The position numbers and the translations under genes are program-made. From Paulownia fortunei (taxonomy: Eukaryota > Streptophyta > Magnoliopsida > Lamiales > Paulowniaceae): a DNA stretch of 64,000 nucleotides. The notes beneath the pieces were generated by a model, which did not search any database, was not told the origin of the DNA, and worked only from the letters and a program-made list of their open reading frames with translations. Position 1 is the stretch's first letter. The number at the start of each line of letters is the position of its first letter. Shown in pieces: positions 43,161 to 54,400 of this stretch. The stretch lies in assembly GCA_019321725.1 (NCBI GenBank), contig CM033107.1:1443001-1507000 (forward strand), read 5' to 3'.

Positions 43161-43806
43161 AGGTGTGGTTTAACACTGTGATTACTTAAATACAGCATCG
43201 GATATATACTATTATATTATAATTTTTTATTAAAAAATTATAAAAAAAATAATCAATTTAAAAATGTAAAAATGAATAACAGTAGACATATGAAAAAAAA
43301 TGAAATATAAAAGAATATTTTGAGAGTAAAAATATAATTTATTTTGATATTATATATATATATTTACATATATTGCGCTAATAAACTATGTTATAAATTT
43401 CTTAAAATTTCTAAAAAATGATAAAAAAGTATACCAAATTAAAATACTCTTGAATAGCTTTAGAGAATCGACCGTATTTTCAATCTTGTGAATAGTAAGG
43501 TGGAATCATCAAGTTTGCAAAGTAGAAATAAAGCAGTAAAGCTTCTATACAAAATATCATCCCACCACATACTTACACGTATTACACGTGTTATTAAATT
43601 ATTTAATTTATATTATAACACAATATTGAGATAATTATTTTAAAATAATTAATACTTTTATATATCAATAAAATAATTATTTGTAATGGTATGATACTCA
43701 ATTAATACTTATAAATAAATCTCGATATTTAGATTTTAATATTTAATAAAATTGAATATTATTTGTTAATTATAATATATAATAAGTAAAATATGTATGA
43801 AAAATA

Positions 43807-43947
43807 AAAATATTTTTTAATTATTTATACACGTAACAGATGATCTGCACGAAGAAAACTATTTATACACATAAAAATTATTAAAAAAAAATATTTTTTA
43901 ATTATTTATACACGTATGAGATAACTGATGATCTGCACGAAGAAAAC
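43807..43947. repeat. Direct duplication with a period of about 83 bp
   Basis: AATATTTTTTAATTATTTAT followed by ACACGTA and GATGATCTGCACGAAGAAAA occurs twice, starting at about 43808 and 43889. Copy 2 has a few extra bases before GATGATC. Non-coding. Confidence 0.8.
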
Positions 43948-44786
43948 GGGTTCACATAAAGTTCAATTCAACTCTCTGTCTCTTACTTAACAGAGCCGTT
44001 TTGGTATCAAAAATCCCATGACCCGCTTTTCAATATTTTTACCCACACAGAAAGAGACAGTTTTTGTAGTCTTGACCCATTGTATGGATTGCCAAAATCT
44101 TTATGACCCTTAAATCTTGCCTCATTCAAGTTTGGGGCCCCCAAAATAGTTAAATGAATTAAATTTATGTGAGTTTAATTTAATTTTCTTAAATTTTTGG
44201 GATTTTTGAGGAAATTAAGGTAAAGTTTTCTTAGTAAATATCAATATTTGTTATTTGTTGTTTTGTCATGAGTTAAAGAACTAAGAGACACGGTAATGTT
44301 AAGGATAAAAGAGAATTTACATGAGAGAGAATGTATTTGCGATGTAAATAATATATAATTAATGAAATAATCTCAATAGTTGAAATGAATAATTATAGTT
44401 TTTACTGTTATATTTTCATCGTTTCTTTTATTTTAGTTTAATTTTATTGCATCAGCCATAAAAAAATAACATGTAAATTGACAGAGTAAGTGATCGAACT
44501 AGAATAGAATTTATTTATGGAATGTTACGTAAGATTTAAGAAAATATAAAAAAATAAAAATAAACATAATGTTCATTGAAAGAAGTTAGGGTTTAACCAA
44601 CATAACATAACATGATGCAAACATATTATTTATAATTTTTATGATTTAATTTTTCGTTATAGCATTAAACCACTCAAAAATAATGTGTAAATTCATAGAC
44701 TGATCAAATTAAATTATGTTTTACGATTTAATTATTATTTCTCTAAAACAAAAAGATATAGAAAAATATTAAGTAAAAAGAAAGTA

Positions 44787-45016
44787 AATGTTGGCCTCTT
44801 AGGTGGTTGAGTGGTGTCTGATAAGAATTTGAGGTCGAATGTTTCAAGTTCGAATTCCCTACACCACTTGATCTTTGGCTGTCATACTAGGCAAGCCGAG
44901 TATGGCTTATACTTCCGTATGATTTGCAGATTATTATATGGGAATAGAATTTACTCAGTGCACATTTTCGGATAGTGATTGAAGATTTCTTATCATAAAA
45001 ATATATATATAATGTT
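44787..45016 (+). mobile_element. Candidate tRNA-derived SINE
   Basis: The body is about 44793-45010. An exact pol III A box TGGTTGAGTGG lies at 44814-44824, followed about 40 bases on by a B box GTTCGAATT (one mismatch). The 3' end is an A/T tail of CATAAAAATATATATAT type. Short direct repeats AATGTT flank it at 44787-44792 and 45011-45016. The shared repeats are only 6 bp in an AT-rich setting, so the boundaries are less certain than for the first SINE. Confidence 0.55.
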
Positions 45017-45379
45017 CATAAGAAGTTAGATTTTTAAGGGTGGTTTAAATTTTTAATTTCTCACTTCTATTTATTATGATTATATTGTTACGTGACAACA
45101 ATTTTGAGTCCATACTCAATTTAATTGAACTCAAATCAAATATATTATAAATATATTAATATTGTATATTATTGATTTATATTTAAAAAAATGTTCAATT
45201 ACAAAAAATAAAATAAATATAATAATATTCATTATACCATCTATTAAATATAAACAAAAAAGAAAAAGGAAAAAGAATAAAATTGGGAGGATGGGGTTTG
45301 TTGAAAAGGATGGGTGCAAAACTTTTGGCATATTTACAATAAGGGTAGGACTCGAAATTCACGTGTCTATCCGTCATAC

Positions 45380-45590
45380 GTGTTTTTGTTTGTGCACAAG
45401 AGTGTGTGTGTGTGTGTTGAGGCCACGCGGCTGATTGTTAACGGGTTAGGCGGAGCGCAATTAAATGCATCAATGAATTCAAATACTCGGCGACCCGAAT
45501 TTGTGCCGCCTCGCGCTAATTTCACGCGGCGGTGAAATATTTCCCAATAAGGAATGCCCACTCAATAGTGGGCCCTTCCTTGTGGACCCC
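45380..45590. other. CpG-rich patch with promoter-like motifs
   Basis: Follows a GT repeat (about 45401-45417). It contains clustered GCGG, GCCGCC and CGCG motifs and, near 45567, a GTGGGCCC TCP-type site. No gene follows on either strand that I can recognise. Confidence 0.4.
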
Positions 45591-46847
45591 ATTTTGTTTC
45601 AATCTTTATCCGACTTTCTTTGTATTTTTTTTTTTTTGAAAAATTGTTCTCCACAACTTTGTTTTGCCCATAATTGTTTTCTTGATGAGCACAATAAACC
45701 AAATAATGTATTAATATATAATCAAACAAGTATTTTCATAATTTTCATAATCGAATATATGATATAATTAGTGTTGTTAACAAGTATCGGTTCAATTGTT
45801 GATTTGATCAGTTTAATAAAAATTCATTATATTTTTTATTATATTATATAAAATATAATATAAAATTTTAATTATTATGCATTAAATTTTAAAAATTTTA
45901 AAAATATAAATAATCAACCAAAAAATACATTTAATAAAGTCCAAATTCAAATAACCACATAAATATAACCAATCAAATCTAAGTTTATTTAAAAAAAAAA
46001 AGAGACCAATATTTTATCGATTTTTATCTAATTTTCATCGATTTTATCGTATTTTGGCCGATTTTTTATTATTTATAGTCAAATGAATTGAACCGATCAT
46101 CAGTTCTCGATTGAACTAATCAGTCCAATATAGTTTAAAAAACATTGATTCAAACTAAATTGAACAATGTATATCTTGTATTATAAATTTTTAGTTAATT
46201 ATGATATATTTCAATAATCCTTTGTGTGAGACTTATGAGCAAGAATTGACAAGTAGATTTTGGTTATTCATCAATTTTTATTGACAATAACACTCATTTT
46301 TAAGCAAATATCATTTTTACACATTGTACAATTCCAATTCTTTTTAACACATATGAAGGAATGGTTTTCAATTGTTTATTTCAGGATTGCAGGTATATAT
46401 GAGTATATATTAAAATTATAAATTAAATGTAATCTTTATGTTTTACCATATAAATTTATGCATATAAGGATAGTCTTTATTAGGGTTTTGGGATTTTGAA
46501 TTTTAGGACAATCACACTCATTCATATATTAAAATTTACATAGATATATTATCTTTAAATAATTGTAATTATTTGAATTTTCAATTACAAGACCTCCTAA
46601 GAATTACACTCATTATTGATTTCAAAATTCCAGATATAAGGTGTTTAAATAAGTAATAAATTGATTACATTCTTGGCTTTTAAGGCCATTATTAAGGATG
46701 TTTTTTTTTTTTTTTTTATAAGTGGTAGGACAGTTACAAAAATAGAAGAAGACAGTAGAGTCTTGTGTGGACAAGTAACTAATTATGATGTCTATGACCA
46801 TTTGAATTTTGTACTATTTTGGTCAGCCCTTTTTTTAAAGTATTTTA

Positions 46848-47085
46848 GAATTTAATGGAAATAAAAAAGTGGGAACTATAAATATATTTATTTACTAAAA
46901 GTGATATTATTGGAACTAATATTTATCAAGTTATAGAAAAGTTAATAATCTAACAATTTAGGAGAATTATTTGAATTTAATGGAAATAAAAAAGTGGGAA
47001 CTATAAATATATTTATTTACTAAAAGTGATAATATTTATCAAGTTATAGAAAAGTTAATAATCTAACAATTTAGGAGAATTATTT
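46848..47085. repeat. Nearly identical tandem duplication
   Basis: Copy 1 (46848-46972, 125 bp) and copy 2 (46973-about 47085) are identical apart from a 12-13 base indel after AAAAGTGAT. The near-identity in fast-evolving AT-rich DNA implies a recent event. Confidence 0.95.
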
Positions 47086-47508
47086 TTGTGTTTCTTGCAT
47101 AATGTTAGAGAAATATTATTGTTATTAGTTTGATTAAGTCGTAAGAATAAAAAAACATATGTTTGAGAAATGTAGCAATATATATATTTATATGAGAATA
47201 ATTATATAATACAAACAAAAGGCTTTCCAAATTGATCTTATTTTCCAAATCAAATTTTAAATACTATTAAACAAGGAGTACACTTCAACAAGACGGAAAA
47301 ATGTAAATAAAATAAAAATATCTTCATTGCATTTTTTTTCAAGAGAATTACTATATATCATACCTTCATTGCATTTTTTTTCTTTTTAAAGTTATTAGTA
47401 GAAATTATACATTCTTAGAATTAAAGTTGATTCGGAATTAAGGCGTTTTTTTGGTAATCATAAATTTTTATTTGATTATTTTTTTCATTATTTTTAAAAT
47501 AAAAAATA

Positions 47509-47878
47509 TAGGTGTTGTTTGTTATTAATTATTTTGAGAAGGAAACTTTTCATTTGTTATTATTTAAAAATAAGAAAATATATTTATTTTATTTATCTTC
47601 ATCATAAATATTGTTTATTCTCTTCTTCAAAATTTATTTTTAAATTTAAAAATATTTTACGTCTTTTCATATAACTTATTTTCAAATTTAATGATATTTT
47701 ATATTTTTTGATATAGAAAACATCATAAATAAATATTTTTAATTTTCAAACTTATATAATCTATAAAAACATAATTAACCAAACATATTGTCATTTTTAT
47801 ACGAAAATTTCAAAAAATATTTCAATCCTAAAAATACTGAAAATATAAAAATGTGTATGAAAATAAAACCAAATGGGC
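47509..47878. repeat. MITE-like AT-rich palindromic element
   Basis: The left end AGGTGTTGTTTGTTATTAAT and the reverse complement of the right end, CCATTTGGTTTTATTTTCAT, are imperfect inverted ends of the same type as at 14645-14991 and 63344-63610. Non-coding, boundaries approximate. Confidence 0.4.
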
Positions 47879-48200
47879 AGATTACATATTAATGTTCAGT
47901 AATTAAATTAGTTTTCTTGTCAGTTGGCCGTGTTGAATTGGTTGAACCTCCTATAATAAACTAATTATTATATATAATATAAATAATTAATTAAAAATAT
48001 ATTTAACAAAGTTCAAAATCTAAATAATTAACATACATATAATCAGACATCAAGTTTAAACTTTATAAAAAATAAAAAAAATAAAAAATAATTGATTTTT
48101 GACAAACTTTTGATCAATTTGATGGATTCAATCTAGAATCAAAGAAAAATTAAAAAAGAAAAAAAAAAGGTACCCAAATTTGAAGCAATTTGCAGAGAAG

Positions 48201-50849
48201 GGCCTGCAGCATTGATTTGGTGATGATTGTGATATAAAAAGGCCGCAAGCAGTACAAGAAAAGAAGAAGATACTAACATAATTTTAAATAAAATTTTATT
48301 TATTCCATGTTATATGATCGTAAAATATAACTTTTAATATTTTTCTTCTCTTTCTTACTAAAACCAAATATCCACCCATATATCAACCATACAATACAAC
48401 ATATATATTGATAAAAGAAATACTAAAGTACCCAACTTAAATTTCACAAATCCAAATTCCTAAATATTTAATATATTTTTTTAAGCAAATAAATTTATTT
48501 AACAGAGATATAAAAAAATATTGCGTATATATTTTTTGCGCAATATTTTTTTCTTTATCTATATATATATATATATATATATATAGTTTGCATTTCTTGC
48601 GTATCAAATATATATAATTTTCGCATCTTTTCGTTCAACCAATTGAATGATTGATATTAGTTGTATAGTCTTTTCATTCAACAATTAAATGAAAATAACA
48701 ACCACCATTAATCATTATATACAACCGCTATCAATATATATACACATTCACTTGACAAAACAGTATAAAATCATGTGGCTGGCACATTTTGGGATATCTA
48801 GTAAACTTAATCCAAGCTTGAAATAACAATTATGTATTTTTTTTAATTAAAATAAAAATATTTATGAGATATACGTAAATGTTATCACAATTAATATTCC
48901 ATATAAATTTCAAGAAATGGACCATATATAAGCTGTCAACCTAAGCTTACATGTACATGGTATATATGATATGGATGATAATTTTTTTACTGGCAATATT
49001 AAACCCAATATCATTATATATAATTTTGAATATTTTTTCTACATTAGGAGTGATGAATTCTATAATGGATAACCACTAATATTTTTATTTTATTTTTTGT
49101 ATATTCCAATTTGTTAGTATATTCTATTAGACATCACCAACTGAAAACATCAAAGTTATATAAGATTTATATACGATAAAGTGTTAACTTCAATTTTAAG
49201 GATTTTTTATAATATTGAGTAAAAATATGTGACAATATTAAATCAAAGAATTACTCATATGGGTCCTTATTCAATATTTGTTATCTACAAATATTCGTAA
49301 TGTTTATTTTGAATTTTTACTCTAGTTGTTGAGATTCACACTCTTATCACATATAGTTGTGCAAAATATGACAATCACCGTAATGTGATGTCCAACATAC
49401 TTATAAATGAGAACATATTTTTTATCATAAGAAATTAAAAATTATATCTCAACATTAATGATCATCCATCACTAACTTAAATTTTATATAATATATTTAT
49501 AATCATGAACTTGCATAATACTTCAATAAAAATATTAGAAATGGCAAAAGGTCGGGTTTGCCAAAACCCAGTCCTGCCAAGCCAAGAATTTTAAGGTCCC
49601 TCACCTGAACCCTCCCTTGATTCAGACTCGATTGGTTGAATCTGATGTATCGTTATATAATTTTAAAAATATTAATAAATAATTTTTAAAAATAATATGA
49701 CTATTTTTTTTTTAAAAATAATATAACATAAGTATACATTTAATAAACCAAAAGTTAAATAAAAAAATCAAACATGGAGGATTTGAAAATAAAAATTCAA
49801 GATTTATTTTGAATTTATTTATAATTTTAAAAATTCACTTGAAATAGGTTCGAATTTAAACACGTCTTATTGATATCCTGAAAAATATACATGCAATAAA
49901 ATATATTTATGTTGATATTAAAAAAATATTTATTTTGACATTAACTTTGCTTACAATTCTTTGACTTCTTAATTTTATTCTGGGAGACTTGGTACTAGTC
50001 AAATCCAATTTTTTTTTTTTTTTTTTGTGTGTCAATTGTTCAAAATGAAATGTTCGGTGAAATGTTTTAGGAATTTGGTCAACGGTCAACTGTGCATATG
50101 CCTTCAGGAGCAACTATATAATTATTTTATTAGGGTAGAAATCCATCTAATTGGAAGCTGCTCAAAAGTCAAATACAAGATTGAATTTAATTTAATATTT
50201 TTTAAAAATGAATGAATAAAAAGAATGGTGTTAGATATGTTTTAACTGAACATTTACTGACGGAGTTGGGCTTGTTGGAGTTGCCCTTTGAGGCCTGACT
50301 CCACTCAAATGGGCTTTCAAATGTTGGCAAATTGGCCCAAAGTCATCTGTCCCAAAACAGACAACCCGTGTTAATCTATATTAATACAATAAAATAAAGG
50401 ATATTTCTTTTCCTATGTGAAACCCCATAATGTTTTCTTTCCATATTAATTATTAATTATACAATTACACTATATAGAATTTAAGAGAAGCAAATAGTGG
50501 TCTAGCCACTTTTGTTAATCTGTCATATAATTGCCTATAAATAAGTCTTTAAGTGGTAGTTTTGCTTTAAAATTCTCTCATCTCTCCTTAGTTTAAAGTA
50601 TGTGTTTCTTTCTCAATCTATTTTTTAAATCATATTATTACTTTTAAATTATTTAAATTCTGATTATTCTAAAATTTATCATGATTAATGAATTTTTTTA
50701 TGATTTTGAATTGTCACACGCATTTGAGTAACACACACTAGTCTCCATTTATAATTGATATATGTTTATTCGTGGAAAAACAGAAATAAAGGAAGTTGAT
50801 AGCATTCACTTATCATTTATATGAGGAAAAAGAGCTAAATAAGACATTA

Positions 50850-50927
<78 letters not shown>

Positions 50928-51499
50928 CACACACACGCAGAAAAACATATACATATTCATGGCTTGTCCCGGTATTTGACATCTGAGACAGCCATACCAT
51001 CTCACAGGCACATCCACAGAGATCCTGCCTCAGAAGCCAAATTTAGGATTCACAACCAAAATTATGATCATAAACATTAAACCGGGCAGGCTTCATTTTC
51101 AAATATACTACAATTATATTTCCTCTACAATACTGGCAATGGCTTAGGCCAAGAATCTTGTCTTGATTTATGCTATAGGATCTTTAACCAAGTCGACTTG
51201 TCAGCAGAATCACCAATAAGCCATACAAACCAAAAGCAGAGAAAGAGCACGTCCACCCATCAATGAGACTGTTTATCTATCTAATCCGTGCTCCCCCAAT
51301 TGTTTTACATCCCATTGCATTCACATTCACAACAAAATTAGGAATTTCCACGATTGTGGAGTTTCCATCCCTATGTTTAAGCATACAAGCACAACCAAAA
51401 TAACTCAAAATGGTTTAGAGATTACACATCATATACGGTACGAGAGAACAAGTCTCAATGGCATGCACACTTTCATCTAAATGTTAGGGTCAGAACGAC
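48201..51499. other. AT-rich intergenic DNA and 3' flank of the SMARCA3-like gene
   Basis: No gene is seen. It contains an (AT)n tract near 48558-48585 and the CA microsatellite at 50860-50936. A TATAAATAAG box near 50537 followed by CT-rich sequence (TTCTCTCATCTCTCC) looks like a plant promoter or an LTR promoter on the plus strand, but no downstream gene or second LTR is visible. The part from about 51080 to 51499 is likely 3' untranslated region of the minus-strand gene. Confidence 0.45.
50860..50936. repeat. Compound (CA)n/(TA)n microsatellite
   Basis: About 77 bp of CA repeat with one CAC interruption near 50887 and a short TA block near 50915-50927. The His-Thr reading frames over it are artefacts. 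Confidence 0.95.
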
Positions 51500-54400
51500 T
51501 CACAAGTTCATCAAAGCACTGAGATCATCCCTGCTGATCTCCCTCAAATCTTTTTGGCCCCACCTACCAAAAGCTTTCCTTGCCAGCATTCTTTTGTTCT
51601 CCTGCAATTGCAATATTCTCTCCTCTATGGTATTTATAGCAATCATCCTCACAATCTTAACATCATCCTTTTGGCCAATTCTATGGACCCTGTCCATAGC
51701 CTGTTCCTCAACTGCCGGATTCCACCATGGTTCCAATAAGTATACCGTTGAAGCAGCAGTAAGATTTATCCCAGCATTTGAAGCTTTTAGACTTGCCAGC
51801 AAGATTGTGGGCCCTTCTGGCACGGGGACTCCAAAGTCTTTAATCACCTGTGCCCTCCTTTTTGCATTCATTGATCCATCTAAGCGGATCACTTTAAAAC
51901 CAGCTTCTTTCAGAGGCTCTTCAAGTAAAAGCAACATTTTCCGGAATTGTGAGAAGATAACTGACTTAGAAGATGGGCTTACATCTCTAGATGCAGATAG
52001 AAGTTTTAAAAGAGCAGCAACTTTGGATGATGAACTAGAAGATGATCCTTCAGTAGCAGTTATCTGAGAAGACTCTGGAGGGGCTTTGAAGAGGTCAGAT
52101 TCTGAAAGTGGGTGGCGGCACATTGGACAGCAGGGTTTAGTTCGTTTTAATGTTTTAAGAATGCAGGATTCACAAAAGATGTGAGCACAGCATGTAATTA
52201 TAATATCTGTGGGTGGAGATATGCAGATTGGACAGTCAAAATCTTCTCCATCTTGTAACACCAAAAGCAGTTTTTCCAGCAAAGTTGGGTTGTTCTTCAC
52301 ATCTGCATGGATTTGACCAGTTTACATAGGCAAGAAGATGTATAACAGCTAGCCACAATCAACAAGATAATAGAATTTAACACTAAAAGAATAGGAATAG
52401 AAGTGGAGGAAGACTACAGATGTTGAGATAATTTTAACACCAAATACGTAAGACTTTGCCCAAAGAACTAATATATTGTTCTACAAAACCAACTCTATTT
52501 CAATCAAAGAATAGATGGAATGAACGGGGACAGAGATCATACAGGTGCAAATTTAGTTAACAATGAAAAAGTAAGTCTAGCAGAAACTGAATGAAACTTC
52601 TGATCAATTTTTAAGAAAGGATTGAGAGAAACAAGGGGACAAAACAGAAAAATAAATAAATAAACGAACAAACAAACAAACTAAACTACATGAGATCATG
52701 CCAAATCACACATTAGAGGTTGAGAGCATGGAGATACATAATGCAGTTAAATCTGACTGATTACCTTCAATTTGGCTTGGTGGAAGTAGAGCTCTGAGAT
52801 CTGTAGGGCACAGGGCACAGGGCCAGATCTGTGCAAATTTGACGAAGTCTTACAAGTATGCTAAGAACAGTAGAATAGTTTCTCACCACACTTTCATCAG
52901 ATATGTAGACTTTAACAATCTTCCGTGCTTCTTCTTCCATTTGATCATAAACCTTGCGCTCTTCTTCACAGAGGTTCACAAAAAAGGTCTCTATGCTTTT
53001 AGATGGCAGACCAACCAAACCTTTATCTTTTGTTCTCCTCAAAGATATGGCTGCCATAAGAACCTGAAAACATAATGCATAGGCATGTTGTGACATCATA
53101 GAACTTCTCTGAAGGTGGAGTGACAATTCAAAAAATGAGAGAAAAATAAAACAGATAACAAATATAGAAACAACTGGCATTCATGCTCCCAGCTACCGCT
53201 CAAAAGGAGAGTGCTACTCAAGCAACCATAATGCACAAACTTGTCTGCAAACTGACTTGGCAATTGGTCACTCGCTGTTGCTTCATTAAGTGAATGGAGC
53301 ATGAATTTAGAGCATAGTCATCAATCCACACTTGCCACCTAAGTTCCTAAGCAAGACTAAATTTGAGTCTATATATATCAATACTCTTCCAAAGAAATTA
53401 CCAATCAGAAATTATTAAAGGCTATTATCAGGAACATGATACGGATGCTTTACAATTTTGCTCTTTTTTTCACCTCCCTGGATGCAAAGATAGCACCCTA
53501 TGACCCTACTTCAGAAATCAAAGAAAACAAATTAATTACATCATTTCACAGTTAAACATGATCTCTTTAGTTCACTGTTTTGAAAAGGATTTGCAATGAA
53601 GTTCTAGGGCAGTAGACTTCTTAATTTTTATATGTCATCATGTAATCTATATGAAAAAATTCTTTAAAGGATTTTTTCATTCATGTAGCAACCTAAGTCC
53701 ACCTTCCAGTGCAGAGCATAGAGCACTTGGTGATGCAATACATAAATTTATCCATATTTAGAATGTGTGCTATATATATGATCAAATAAGAGTTAGATGT
53801 CTATCTGTATATACATTCTCCTTAAAAAATAATTTGTCACTTTATTTCAACAGAAGAAATTGTGCGGAAAGAACAAAAGAGACATCAAATTGCTAGATAC
53901 TTTGATCAAATGCATGTATAAAGGGCAGATTAAAGATACGGCTCTTTCCTTACTCTCTCTCTCTCTCTTTTTTTTTTTTTTTTTTGTTTTATCATATTTA
54001 TAGAGCATTATCAGGAAAAGGACCACATTAAACAGGTAAAGTAGGAAGATAAAAATGTTCAAAGCCAAATCCTAAAGATGGTTTGATATGTACTGACCTG
54101 CAGCCGAGAGATACCATTCTCATCTCCTTGAGCAAGCGGGCGTTGTATCAAACTATTCCAAAGGCTTTTCATCGAAAGAGGTTCAAACTTCAAAAAAGCC
54201 ACTAAAGAAAACAAATCAAAAGAGTTATTTTGCACGGGTGTCCCTGTAACAGCCCATCTACGCTTAGCATTCAGATTAGTGACTGCACGACTCTGTTGAG
54301 TGTTCACATTCTTAATCACATGTGCCTCATCCAATATAACTCGTCTCCACTCAATCTTCTTAATAGGAGATTTGTCCCAAGATTCCTCACTAGCTAGTGT

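Larger units (their letters stand above)
43161..48200. other. Repeat-rich AT intergenic DNA
   Basis: No gene is supported. Separately listed are the duplication at 43807-43947, a SINE candidate at 44787-45016, the CpG-rich patch at 45380-45590, the tandem duplication at 46848-47085 and a MITE-like element at 47509-47878. Segments at about 45775-46150 and 47915-48135 resemble decayed relatives of the hAT-like element at 37486-37933 (CGGTTCAATTG-type and GTTGAATTGGTTGAACC-type ends), but the boundaries are too decayed to call. Confidence 0.5.

Noticed and set aside
44793..44870. A tRNA gene
   Set aside because: A and B boxes are present but the acceptor, anticodon and other stems do not form; it fits a SINE head better.
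50796..51080. Open frames with His-Thr and Val-Cys repeats
   Set aside because: Translation of the CA microsatellite at 50860-50936.
51594..52067. 157-codon plus-strand open frame
   Set aside because: Antisense shadow of exon 4 of the SMARCA3-like gene, whose minus-strand frame carries RING and helicase motifs.
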